From Neocallimastix lanati (nom. inval.) (Eukaryota > Neocallimastigomycota > Neocallimastigomycetes > Neocallimastigales > Neocallimastigaceae), in the NCBI GenBank assembly GCA_016946835.1, contig JACVTC010000081.1:665001-729000 (forward strand): a DNA stretch of 64,000 bases, written 5' to 3'. Position numbers and translations under genes: made by a program. Below, in pieces: positions 1-12,229 of this stretch (positions are counted from its first letter, which is position 1; each line of letters opens with the position of its first letter). The notes beneath the pieces were generated by a model that worked only from the letters and a program-made list of their open reading frames with translations, was not told the origin of the DNA and searched no databases.

Positions 1-460
1 AAATATCAAATTTCATCTTTTAACGAAGTATAATTTGTTATTTATAATAGTGAATAATGAATAATATTAATTATATTTTTTATTTATTTAATATATATAT
101 AAAGAATAATTTATTTATTTATTTATTTATGAGTTTTTTTTTTTTTGTTTTATATATATAGAAAATAATATATTTTATTTATTTATTTATTTATTTATTA
201 ATATTTTTGTTTAGTAATTAATCATTCAAACTATTTAACTATTTATTAAATTATATATATTCAATATATATAATTAATCTTTAATAATTCAATATTTCTT
301 TTTTTCTTTTTTTTTTTTTTTTTTCTTTTTTTAATAATAATATATTCTTAATTGTATTATTAAAAATATTATTCCTATACTTTCTTTTTAATTATATAAT
401 AATTATTAAATATAATTAATTATTATTTCAATAATTTAAAATATATATATATAAATATAT

Positions 461-508
<48 letters not shown>

Positions 509-1695
509 GTTTTAAAAAATAATTTAAAAGTAAATATGAAGTATTTATATATAAAAAATATTTTTTTATTTTTATATTATAAATATATAATATTTAAAAT
601 AAATATAAAAATATAAATATTTAAAAATTTATACAAATTTAAAACAGTTTTTAGTATTATCCTAATAATATATATGTATATTTTTTTATATATTTATATA
701 TTTTTTATATATATATATATATTTTTTATATATTTATATATTATTTTATTTTATTTTATATATTATTTTTTTTTATTTAATTATTTTTACATTTAAAATA
801 ATTTAATTAAACTTAAAAATGTTTTAAATTTTAGTCATAATGAAAAAAAATTTAATTATTAAATAAAATTTATATTTAATAAAAATTTTAATTTATTTAT
901 ACTGTTTTTCATTTATTATAACATTTTTTTATTTTTTGTCTTCTTTTTTTTATATTAAAACACTTGATAATAAATAATATTTTAAATTATTACACGTGAT
1001 AATATGTAAACTATTCTTTTTTTTTTTTTTTTTTTTTTAATTTTTTTTAATTTTTTGGTTATATTAATTTAAAAAAGCTAATCTAATCAAAAAAATTAGG
1101 AAGAACGAAAGAAGACAAGACCCTGGTCATCAATGGAAAATTTCGAAATTTGAAATATTGGATTACTAATGATGTGGATATTAAATTTATTTAATAGCTT
1201 AATAAATTGTAGATATTTAATATAATAAATTTAACCTGAAATTTTTTTTTTTTTTTTCTTTTATTAATTTGTATTAAAAATATTATAGATCATATAATTT
1301 TTTTTAATAATTATATATATATCTTTAAATGTAATTAATATTTATTTATTTAATTTAGAAAAAAAAATATAAATATATTATATATTATAAAATATATATA
1401 TTAAATATTAAATATAAAGAAGCTATTTTTTTTAATCTATGAAATTAAAATTTTTAATTGAAGAATATTGTAATATAATTCTTAATTGTTTGTATTAAAT
1501 TATTTTTTATATGTCAAACATTTACATAATATAAATGATTAATAAGCCACAATTACTATAAAAGAAATGTAATTTCCTAAAAATTATTGTATAACAAATA
1601 ATAACAAAAATAGTATATAACATAAATAAAATAGAGTTTATATATAATTTTTCAATCTAAAAACTATTTTTAAATTAAAGAATAAGAATCTCAGT
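1..1695. other. A/T-rich non-coding DNA, no gene seen
   Basis: Low-complexity A/T sequence with long T tracts (about 470-507, 1017-1038) and ATTT repeats near 115-200. The only less A/T-rich island is about 1090-1165, around GAAGACAAGACCCTGG; on the plus strand it can be read for about 20 codons before stops. It may be a decayed exon or the 5' end of the adjacent retrotransposon, but nothing identifies it. No clear LTR was found before the gag-like start at 1696. Confidence 0.5.
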
Positions 1696-2838
1696 ATGCG
1701 AATGACTACTAATAACTTCATAATTAATCCAGAAGAACGCCTTAAAAAGAACAACTTTGAAGACTGGTATCCAACAGTCATTTCTATTTTAAAGTTAAAG
1801 GAACTTTCGGATTTCATTTCAAAATTTGTTATTAACCAATGTGACGTATGAAGTTACGGCTGGAATCAAGACTTAACAAGATTTAGAAGCTGCTAAGGTT
1901 AAGGATTCCAAAGCCCCGAAACGTCCATCTTAATTAGCATCACTAAGGAAGTTAAAAGGAAACATCTAAGTCCTAGAATGTTGATCACTTCATTAAAAAA
2001 TTAAACTCCCTAAAATCAGAGAATATCAATGATTCCTTAGAAGTAATTTCGGTAAATAACCAAAATATATAAAAATTTTTGATGAAAAGGATTACAAGTT
2101 TGAAACATTGGAAGCAGCGAAATATATTTACTTTGCAGTACCTATTGAAATCAGATTAAGATTACTACTTAAACATGATATGGATTTTTATAAAAATTTT
2201 TTTTTTGATGATGAAAGAGTTCAAATCAATATTTTACAGTACTTTTTAGGAAAGACTTTATGAAAAAGAAACTAATAACAGAAAAATTGATGATCTTATG
2301 GATAGAGATTATGTTGAATAACTAAGACATAATAATATTAAAAAAGGAAGAACCATTTATTCAATATCCTCTCATAAATAGGAATTGGTAATACAATCCC
2401 TAATGAAAAAAATTTTTTTTTAACAAACAAGTTGATCTAAAATATATAAGGTTTTTGACAAAGATAATACGTAAACTTGAAACTGATAGTAATAAAGGTG
2501 TATTTTTAGGATTTTAACTTTTTTCTCTTACTTATAAGTATCTAAAGCGTAAAAACTTATTATTACATTAACTGCTAAATTTCACTGGAAATTATTTTTT
2601 TTTATTTAGATTTTAAACCACTCTCTACTTGATTATCTATGATATTTAAACATTTTTTAATTCAAAGAAAACTGGAATATATATGTTACTAAAATCATAC
2701 CTGTTATATTATACTCCAATAAAGAGGAAGGAACAATAATTAAACATGATAACTAAGAATTATTATTTACCCAAACAAATAAGAGAAACGATCATTACAA
2801 AGGCCATAAACATAACAGAAATAACAAAGGATGTTTCT

Positions 2839-2869
<31 letters not shown>

Positions 2870-5480
2870 TACCCCCATTTCTCAAATGAATGCTAATATA
2901 ATAAGGTAAACAGATCAAAAGGTAACAATTACAATAAAAACACATATAAACAGACAAAAATATTTGAATAATAGAAAATCAAATTCTTACAAACTACGCA
3001 ACAACAAGTTTAAACAAAGGTATAATGAATTTCAAGCTTTATATAAATTTTAAGCAACAACAATAACAATAACCTATACCTATATAAAGATGTATTCACC
3101 AAAGATTTTAATTCGAATTTCAAAAAAGCATCTTACTACTTTAATTTAGGTAACAATAGCGACAACTGTAACTTTCTTGTATCTAATGCATCTTCAAAAA
3201 TAACAAACAATATAAAACCTACTCAAAGAATATGTACTTGAATAGTGGACTTCGGAGCTTCTGTTCATATTATCAATACACTAGAACTACTTGTTCATCC
3301 AATCCATCATGTTGAGCCTATAACTTTTGCCAATGGAAACAAAATACAATCTTTATTCAAAGGAAACTTTATTCATTTTATTAACAATAATAAAATAGAA
3401 TTAAATGATGTATTAAATGTCCCAGATTCAAACAAAAACTTAATTTCAATATTCGAATTAACTCATCTTAATTAAAAAATTATTTTAAGAAGAATGAACA
3501 ATAGACCATACATAATCATCCATTCACCAAATGGTAAAAGAATCACTGCTGTAAGCTCAACACACAATATCAATACTCATGAATTATGAATTTCCAAATA
3601 TCAAATCAGCTACCATAATAAAATACAAAGTATCCTGATGGAATGTACCACAAAACCTGACAAACAACTTTAAATTTGGTATCAAAGACTTACATATTTT
3701 AATATCAAAAATATAGTAAAAAAATTCCTCAATACAAATATCAGTAATAAATGTAAACTCTGTTCTAAATAAAAACTTAGAAGCATACCATTTTATCCAA
3801 CTGAAACGAAAACTTCACATCCTTTTCAACTCTTATACATGGATTTAGTAGGAGGAATCACCGAATCCTCATACAAGAATAAATATATTTTGACAATACT
3901 GAATGATTTCACCAGATATAACTGGGTATACTTTATTAAAAGAAAATCAGATACCGATGGTTTTTTCAAAATATGGTACAAATATGGTCAATAATATTTT
4001 ACAGCGCAAACTTAAAAAAATATAAGAATTGATAATGGATCAGAATTCATAATATTCACTTTGAAAATTTCTGCAATGAACACGGAATTATATATCAAGC
4101 AACTATCCCATGCAATCTTCAATATAATGGAAAGCGGAAAGGCTGAAAAACTAAATGGAGTACTAATAAATTCAACTACAGACTTACTTGGAAGATGCTA
4201 AACTCAGTGGAAAATTCTGACAGAATACAGTAGAAACAGCCAGTTTTGTGGACAACAGAGTTTTTCATCAATCCATAGACAACAATATCCCATTTAAAAA
4301 ACTTACCAATAGCATGACAAATTATAATGACATCAAGGTATTTGGTTGTAAAGTTTTTGGTTTTAATCCCCAAACAAAAAAGGCTTCTCCAGGAATTTTC
4401 ACTGAATACAAAAAAAATCCCTCCGCATTTAAAATTTTTGATATATATAGTAAAAGAGTAGAATACTCAAGAGTTGTTCAGTTTTATAAAGACGACCCTG
4501 TAAACTTCTATTTTTACAACCAAATCAAAAAAAAAATGAAAATTACAGCCATATTATTAACTACTACTATAATATTTTTCTCCTCGTCACAGTCATGTTT
4601 AAAATGAAATTATCAACGGTCAAACACAAAGTGATAACAATAACAACGGTTCAATGTCACAACAAACAATTAACCAAAACTTTCAATACGATTTATCCAC
4701 GAATAACAATGATATAAAAATACAAAATTCATCATAACATAATGAACCATGCTATTACAATGGCATATTTAACTATCCTGACAAAAACAAATGGTTAAAT
4801 GCAATAGAAACAGAATTAGAAAACATGAAAAAATTAAAAGTGCATACAATAAGTAAAGAAAATTTCAAACAGCATTAATATTGTAACTTCAAGATGGATA
4901 TTCAACTATAAAAGAACTTTTGAAGGAAAAATTATCTTAAGAAAAGCTAATTTGGTATCACGAGGATTTATCCAACAATTAGGGGTAGATTATAAAGAAA
5001 CCTTTTCTCCTACACTCAAGTAAAATTCTCTAAGAATGCATAACAGCTAACGAATTTTTCAATCAAACAACTGAATATAAACACTGCCTATTTAAATGTA
5101 AAGTTATCTGAAAATATATATTTAATTCCTCTATAAGGATATCCAACATAAGAAGTTGTCTTTTGAAAATTAAAATAAAGCTTTTTAAGGACTTAAACAA
5201 TTAGGTAAAAAGTGGAATGAAAAACTTAATAAAGTTTTAATAGAAATAGGATTTAATAGATTGATTAGCAATCCTTGTGTGTATGAAAAAAAAAATAACG
5301 AAAATCGCATCATTTGAATTATTGCAATATACGTCAATGAAATTCTACTAACTGATATAAATAATGAAATCAACAAAACTAAACAACTAAATCAAAAAAA
5401 AAACTTTCAATTCAAAGATATATAGGTGATTCAGACTTTATCATAGGAATAAAATTTCAAAAAAAAAAATATTTATTATA
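1696..5480 (+). pseudogene. Ty1/copia retrotransposon remnant (gag-protease-integrase-RT)
   Basis: Decayed gag-pol, readable only piecewise across frames. Gag-like N-terminus from the ATG at 1696 (contains FEDWYPTVISILKLKEL). Aspartic protease at 3245-3475 with DFGASVH (canonical D-S/T-G-A-S/T) and the copia-type tail VLNVPDSNKNLISI. GAG-pre-integrase and integrase core at about 3660-4500, with a Cys pair (CKLC), LYMDLVGGITESSYKNKYIL and RIDNGSEF. Reverse transcriptase at about 4770-5480, with WLNAIETELENMKKLKVHTI, LVSRGFIQQLGVDYKETFSP and INTAYLNVKLSE. The catalytic YVDD box reads YVNE near 5330-5345. Domain order protease-integrase-RT identifies copia rather than gypsy. Many stops are TAA where the family has Gln. 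RNase H and a 3' LTR were not found, so the copy looks 3'-truncated and inactive. Confidence 0.88.
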
Positions 5481-5609
5481 TTCATATTTATAATTTTTTA
5501 TTAACATTTTTTTATAAATTTATTATATTCATTAATACATTTCAAATTTTATTATAATAAATTATTAATATATTAATGATTACTAATACTTTATGGTATA
5601 AGTAGTATA

Positions 5610-5669
<60 letters not shown>

Positions 5670-6099
5670 TATAATAATATAATCATTAAATGTAGTTTTA
5701 ATGCTAATAATAATAAAATTATGTTAAAAAAAGAAATTAAAACAAAAAATAAAATTCAGTATATCAATTACATAATGATAATTTTTAATTATTAATTATT
5801 ATTAATTATAAATAATGAAATGTATTTAAAAAATATATTTTTTTAATCAATCGAAATATTTATACGTCAATATTATATAATTTATATTTCATTATTAATA
5901 ATATTTTTTTTTATTTTTATTAATTTTATTTAATAATTTTAAATATTTAAAAATTATAATTAATTGAAAATAATATATATATTACTATTCAAGAATTTCT
6001 TATAATATAAAAAATAAAAACTTAAAAAACTTCACGTATAAATCACTTGTATTTTTAATTATAAATAATAAATATATAAATATGTTTTTTATCAATATT
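5481..6099. other. A/T-rich intergenic region with AAT microsatellite
   Basis: Contains an (AAT)n tract at about 5608-5668 and otherwise A/T-rich DNA. It separates the copia remnant from the 3' end of the first GH26 gene. No gene is visible. Confidence 0.6.
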
Positions 6100-6137
6100 T
6101 TAATTATTTACAAGGTTCTTTTAGCTAATTCATTATC

Positions 6138-8273
6138 TTAATTTTCACTACTTCCAATTCTTTTAGCTGGTGGATAGGCACTCATTCCTTTCTTCCAAGC
6201 TTCAACAGCGGCTTCTGATGTATTGATTGCCCAGTCGCCTTCATTATCTGGTTTACTTTCACTGAACCATACAAGTCCAATGATTCTTGGGAATCTTTCG
6301 GGAAGAATACGGAACATTTCGGAAATCCATTCAGCTTTATTACCTCCTAATTCGGATGATGAAAATTCAGCAATAAACATTGGCTTTTGGAATTTAGCAA
6401 TAGCATCGTAAGCATCTCTGAAGACTTCTTCGAAGGTACTCCAACTAGACCAGCTTTGTGCGGTTCCAAAGTTATAACCATCAATGGAGATATAATCAAC
6501 GAAATCATCTCCTGGATATGAACCAGTCAAAGTAGTACCTTCTCCAGAATTTCCATTATTAGTAGTCCAAACCCATTTGACATTGTTGACATTTCCTTCA
6601 CGGAACTTTTCAACAAGATAACGGAAGGCAGCTGCAACTTTTTCTTCAGCATTATTAATATTATCCTTACCAGTACACCAAGTATACCAATCACCATTAG
6701 ATTCATGAAGAGGACGAAGCCATATTTCTTCTCCATAGGACTTAATTCCTTTTACAAAAGTATCAATGTATTCATCACCTTTTCCATCAAGAATATCTTG
6801 AGCGGTATATGGAGTTGGCATCCAAGTAATCATCATAAGTGAACCATTAGCTTTAGCAACATCTAAATAATTACGAGTCCATTCCCAATCATTATATTGC
6901 CAGATAACAAAGTGATGAATGATATCTAAATGTCTTCCTTGAACAGCTTCGAAAGCAGCAACATTCTTAGCATTTGGTTGTGGATATTCTGGTAAAACTT
7001 CATCACCACCAACCCAGGCACCAAAGAACATTGAGTCAAAAGTATCACCTTTAATCACAGGAGCAACAGCAGATTCAACAGGAGCAGCAGTAGCTACTTC
7101 ATTAGTTTCAACTGGCTTTTCAATAGAATTATTAGAATTTTTTCTATTGGCTTGTGGATAAGCATTCATTCCTTTTTTCCATGCTTCAACAGCGGCTTCT
7201 GATGTATTGATTGCCCAGTCACCTTCATTATCTGGTTTACTTTCACTGAACCATACAAGACCAATGATTCTTGGGAATCTTTCGGGAAGAATACGGAACA
7301 TTTCGGAAATCCATTCAGCCTTATTACCTCCTAATTCGGATGATGAAAATTCAGCAATAAACATTGGCTTTTGGAATTTAGCAATGGCATCATAAGCATC
7401 TCTGAAGACTTCTTCAAAGGTACTCCAACTAGACCAGCTTTGTGCTGTTCCAAAGTTATAACCATCAATGGAGATATAATCAACGAAATCATCTCCTGGA
7501 TATGAACCAGTTAAAGTAGTACCTTCTCCAGAATTACCATTATTAGTAGTCCAAACCCATTTGACATTGTTGACATTTCCTTCACGGAACTTTTCAACAA
7601 GATAACGGAAGGCTGCTGCAACTTTTTCTTCAGCATTATTAATATTATCCTTACCAGTACACCAAGTATACCAATCACCATTAGATTCATGAAGAGGACG
7701 AAGCCATATTTCTTCTCCATAGGACTTAATTCCTTTTACAAAAGTATCTATGTATTCATCACCTTTTCCATCAAGAATATCTTGAGCGGTATATGGAGTT
7801 GGCATCCAAGTAATCATCATAAGTGAACCATTAGCTTTAGCAACATCTAAATAATTACGAGTCCATTCCCAATCATTATATTGCCAGATGACAAAGTGAT
7901 GAATGATATCTAAATGTCTTCCTTGAACAGCTTCGAAAGCAGCAACATTCTTAGCATTTGGTTGTGGATATTCTGGTAAAACTTCATCACCACCAACCCA
8001 GGCACCGAAGAACATTGAGTCAAAAGTATCACCATAGATTACATCATTTGAGGAAGATTGATTAGCTGGTTGGAGAACTTCATTTGTAGATTCATCTTGT
8101 TTAATTAAACATCTTATTCCATTTTCAATACCCCAACTTCCAGTATTATCAGTATATTGAACTTCAACATTACTTCCACTACAGCATAAGAATTCTTCAC
8201 TCAAGCACTTAGCATAACTTCCTGTAACAAATAAACCGGCAACGGTTAAAGCATTTACTAATTTCATAAACAT
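6138..8273 (-). CDS. Double GH26 beta-mannanase, N-terminal dockerin only (gene A)
   Basis: 711 aa, secreted. Signal peptide about 1-21 (MFMKLVNALTVAGLFVTGSYA); M3 is an alternative start. A fungal dockerin-like domain spans 23-57 with C23, C30, C31, C55 and WGIEN, but the usual Trp before the last Cys is Arg54. Two GH26 catalytic domains follow at about 81-377 and 409-705, nearly identical, joined by a short NS/VETNE/APVE linker. Each has the family signatures WLRPLHESNGDWYTW (acid/base Glu196 and Glu524) and FIAEFSSSELGG (nucleophile Glu308 and Glu636); the 112-residue spacing fits GH26. GH26 enzymes are mostly endo-beta-1,4-mannanases, so the likely substrate is mannan or glucomannan. The protein ends at IGSSEN: relative to the paralogue at 12230-14509 it has a TAA stop and then a deletion removing the C-terminal dockerin. 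Substrate is inferred from family only. Confidence 0.95.
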   Translation of the reverse strand: MFMKLVNALTVAGLFVTGSYAKCLSEEFLCCSGSNVEVQYTDNTGSWGIENGIRCLIKQDESTNEVLQPANQSSSNDVIYGDTFDSMFFGAWVGGDEVLPEYPQPNAKNVAAFEAVQGRHLDIIHHFVIWQYNDWEWTRNYLDVAKANGSLMMITWMPTPYTAQDILDGKGDEYIDTFVKGIKSYGEEIWLRPLHESNGDWYTWCTGKDNINNAEEKVAAAFRYLVEKFREGNVNNVKWVWTTNNGNSGEGTTLTGSYPGDDFVDYISIDGYNFGTAQSWSSWSTFEEVFRDAYDAIAKFQKPMFIAEFSSSELGGNKAEWISEMFRILPERFPRIIGLVWFSESKPDNEGDWAINTSEAAVEAWKKGMNAYPQANRKNSNNSIEKPVETNEVATAAPVESAVAPVIKGDTFDSMFFGAWVGGDEVLPEYPQPNAKNVAAFEAVQGRHLDIIHHFVIWQYNDWEWTRNYLDVAKANGSLMMITWMPTPYTAQDILDGKGDEYIDTFVKGIKSYGEEIWLRPLHESNGDWYTWCTGKDNINNAEEKVAAAFRYLVEKFREGNVNNVKWVWTTNNGNSGEGTTLTGSYPGDDFVDYISIDGYNFGTAQSWSSWSTFEEVFRDAYDAIAKFQKPMFIAEFSSSELGGNKAEWISEMFRILPERFPRIIGLVWFSESKPDNEGDWAINTSEAAVEAWKKGMSAYPPAKRIGSSEN

Positions 8274-8462
8274 TTTTATTATACTTTTTCTTTTTTTTTA
8301 TTTTTTTTTGAAAAGTTAAAATGTACTTTTGGCAAGCAAAAAAAAATTGAAAAAATAAAAAAAAATTATAAAAATACTAATATATTATAAAAGGTTTTTT
8401 TAAAAATAATATACGTAATATTATATTTATTTTTAAATTTAACTATTTTTTATTATTTTTTA

Positions 8463-8480
8463 TATATATCCTGATATATA
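8463..8480 (-). promoter_or_regulatory. Conserved GH26 upstream element, copy 1
   Basis: Read on the gene strand it is TATATATCAGGATATATA, an inverted repeat ATATATC-N2-GATATAT, 190-207 bp upstream of the ATG of GH26 gene A. The same 18 bp with at most one change lies at similar distance upstream of the other two GH26 genes. Role as a transcription-factor site is inferred. Confidence 0.5.
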
Positions 8481-9030
8481 AAAAAATAATAAATACTTTT
8501 TTATTTACTAAAAAAAAAAGAAGAAATTTTTTAACTAATTAAATTAAGTTTAAATAAATTATGAATTGAAATAATGAAAAAAAAATTTTTAGAAGGTAAA
8601 TTTTTGTCTTTTTATATACTCATTTTTATATATATAATTTTTATGTTTTAAAATATGAATTTCATAAAATGTTTATTAAATTAAATATCTAAATTAATAT
8701 GATATGATGCGGATATTGTAAGAGCAAAATAATAATATATTAGGTTTTAATATATCATTTAACCATTTAATATAAAATAAATAAACTTATATTATGTATT
8801 TTACAATATATTTTTTAAATTAATATTAACTTGAAAATTTTTATTAATATAATCATCTTTATAATTTGTTGACTTTTAATTTAATTTACAAATAAAATAA
8901 AAAAATAAAAATAATAAAAAATAAAAAAATTTTTTTTTTGATTAAATCATCTTATATTGTTCATCTTTAATATAAATAAAATAATAATATTTTAAGTTTA
9001 TTATTATTTAACTTGAAAGGATAAATAAAG

Positions 9031-9250
9031 ATAAAAAAAATTTTTTTTTTAAATGTAACAAACCTCTTAAAAAATATTCAAATAAGTAATTTTAATAAAT
9101 AAATAAATAATAATAATTTTTTTTTTTTTTAGAGTGTAACAGACCGCTTAAAAGATATTCAAATTGAGTAATTTAAATAATAAATAAATAAATATTTTTT
9201 TTTTTTAAATGTAACCAACCGCTTAAAAGATATTCAAATTAAGTAAAAGT
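9031..9250. repeat. Three-copy tandem repeat, unit about 65-80 bp
   Basis: Three successive copies share AATGTAAC-AACC-CTTAAAAGATATTCAAAT followed by an A/T spacer and a T tract (starting near 9050, 9130 and 9208). Copies differ by point changes and T-tract length. Confidence 0.75.
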
Positions 9251-9416
9251 TAATGGAAAAAATTAAGAACAATGATAATCTTTCTATCTTTTTTTTTTTT
9301 TTTTTTTTCGTTTTAAAAAAAAATATATATATATATATATTATTTATTATTTAATTATTTATTATTATATAATATTAAATATATAATATGTTTCACTTTA
9401 TTTTATTTTTATTTTT

Positions 9417-9552
9417 TGTATAACCATAGCATTATATAGTCTAAAAAAATTCTTTTTTTTAAGCCTTTTATAAAAATTTTTTGTATAACCATAGCATTAT
9501 AGTTTAAAAAAATTCTTTTTTTTTTTTTATCATAAGCCTTTTCTAAAAATTA
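9417..9552. repeat. Two-copy direct repeat, unit about 65-70 bp
   Basis: The phrase TGTATAACCATAGCATTATA followed by AAAAAAATTCTTTTT and AAGCCTTTT occurs twice in direct orientation, from about 9417 and 9482. Confidence 0.75.
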
Positions 9553-9816
9553 TAATAATATTTATATTTATATTTTTTTCATATATAATTTGTTTCAGAA
9601 AAAATAATTGATTTTAATAATAATAAATAAATAGGAAATAATCAATTAAATTTAATAAAATATTTATAATTAAAATAAAATAAATAGAAATATAACAATT
9701 TACAAATTAGGCATATTATAACCCAAGAGAAAAGAATTTATATTAAAAAACAATGTATTTTATATTAAATTTACATAAAGTATAAATATATTTTATTTAG
9801 TTAAAAAAAATTAAAA

Positions 9817-9825
<9 letters not shown>

Positions 9826-9847
<22 letters not shown>

Positions 9848-9853
9848 AATAGA

Positions 9854-9896
<43 letters not shown>

Positions 9897-9966
9897 GAAA
9901 TAATAATAATAATAATAATAATAATAGAAATAATAATAATAATAATAATGTTAGAAATAATAATAA
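9826..9966. repeat. AAT trinucleotide microsatellite
   Basis: (AAT)n interrupted by a few AGAAAT variants. It creates a spurious poly-Ile open frame on the minus strand. Confidence 0.85.
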
Positions 9967-10455
9967 TTATAGTATATATCTTAGTAATAATCAAATAATA
10001 AACCTGTAAATCAATCATTAAAAAGTAATAACATTTAAGATTTAATAAATAAATGTAAATCAGTAAACAATTACATAATATAAATTAATTAAAGCGGAAA
10101 ATATATATATATAATAAAATAATTAACTTTAATAATATTAATATTTTAAATGGTGATTATTTAAATATTTAAAGCTTTTTATTAAATATTATTTATATGA
10201 ATGTATAATAGAATAATCTTTGGCAATCTTTGAATAATACTAAATCAGAGGAAAATTAGTAAAATTGTACACCTTAACTCCTAATCTATTTAATTTATTT
10301 ACATATTATATATATATTAAAATATATTAAGAAAGGATGAAGAATTTGTAAAATATATAATAGATTTATATTAAATAATAATATTTATAATCATATTAAA
10401 TTATATTGAACTTATAAAAGAATAAAAAAAGAAAAAAAAAAAATAATACGGATCG

Positions 10456-10618
<163 letters not shown>

Positions 10619-10782
10619 GTTATTTTTTTTTTTAGCAATAATCATTATAATTATTATTGTGCTATTATCATTGTTTTATTATTTGTGATTATATTTCATT
10701 ATTATTAATTATAATATTTACTTTCCTTAATATCTTAATGAAATTACATTATTAATACACATTAATAATTGTTAAATAAATG

Positions 10783-10820
<38 letters not shown>

Positions 10821-11114
10821 ATGCTTTTTAAAAAAAAAAATTTTATGTTATTTTTCATTTATTTTTTTCTTGTTTTTTTTTAATAAAATAATTATTATAA
10901 GAAGTATTAAATTAAATATTATGAATATATCATAAAAATATTTTATGTTAAAAATTTATATTAATTTTAAAAGAATATTTAAATATAAAAAAAAAAAAAA
11001 TAATTAATAAATTAGTATTTTATGCGGTGGAATCAAAGTAAAAAACATAATTTAAAAAAAACATGACTTTGATTTTGGGTTTATATTTACGCCGCCTGTA
11101 AATTTTCATATTAT

Positions 11115-11258
<144 letters not shown>

Positions 11259-11409
11259 TCTAATTGGTATTTTAAAATAAATAATAAATTAATTTTAATA
11301 TCAATATATTAAAATTAATATATTATTTATTTAAAAAATATTAAAATATTATAATTTTTAAAGTTCATCTTAAAAAAATTTTAATAAAGCATGTGTAAAA
11401 TTAAAAAAA

Positions 11410-11449
<40 letters not shown>

Positions 11450-12006
11450 GTATTAATAATAACACAGAAAACAATACTACATTATTACTAATATTTAATC
11501 CTTTATATATTATTTTTAACTTTTGCATTATCTAAATTAGCCGTTACATAATTATTGGTCATATTTACTGGGTTAAACTTAAAAAAATAATCTTTTCAAT
11601 TTTATTATAGTATATATTAAACAATACAAGATGATTAAATATATATAATGAATTATCTAATAAAATTTTATAATATAAAATTAAATCTTAATTCTTATAT
11701 CAAAATATTTAATTATATTTGCTAAAATAGTTCTTTTTTAACCGTATCATATCATATCAATTTTGATATTTAATTTATTAATTTATTATATGAATCTTTA
11801 TTTTAATATACCATAATATTCCACATTTATTTAAACATTATATATATAGAAAAAAAGAAGATATAAAAAGACAAAAATTATCTTTTGAAAAAAATTTTTT
11901 TTTCATTATTTCAATTCATTATTTAAAATCAACTAATTATTAAAATTTTATTGATTAAAATTTTTAATTTCTTTTTTTGTAATAATTAAATAGTACATCA
12001 TTTTTT

Positions 12007-12024
12007 TATATATCAGGATATATA
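12007..12024 (+). promoter_or_regulatory. Conserved GH26 upstream element, copy 2
   Basis: TATATATCAGGATATATA, 206-223 bp upstream of the ATG of GH26 gene B, identical to the element before gene A. Because A and B are recent duplicates, this copy alone is weak evidence; the more diverged third gene at 55857-60482 gives it weight. Confidence 0.5.
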
Positions 12025-12229
12025 TAAAATAATAAAAAATAATTAAATTTAAAAATAAATAAAATATTACGTATAATTGATTAATTATAATTTGTAAAAA
12101 AAAAGACCTTTTATAATATATTAGTATTTTTATAATTTTTTTTTATTTTTTCAATTTTTTTTTGCTTGCCAAAAGTATATTTTAACTTTTCAAAAAAAAA
12201 AATAAGAAAAAAGAAAAAGTATAATAAAA

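Larger units (their letters stand above)
6100..8710 (-). repeat. Left arm of large inverted duplication (GH26 gene A and promoter)
   Basis: The gene, its promoter and a few bases past the stop match the right arm (about 11745-14525) in opposite orientation. Beyond the coding region the shared upstream sequence includes TTGCTTGCCAAAAGTA near the gene, TATATATCAGGATATATA, TTTTTTCATTATTTCAATTC and ATATAAAAAGACAAAAATT, and fades near 8710. The arms are separated by about 3 kb of unrelated low-complexity DNA. Confidence 0.85.
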
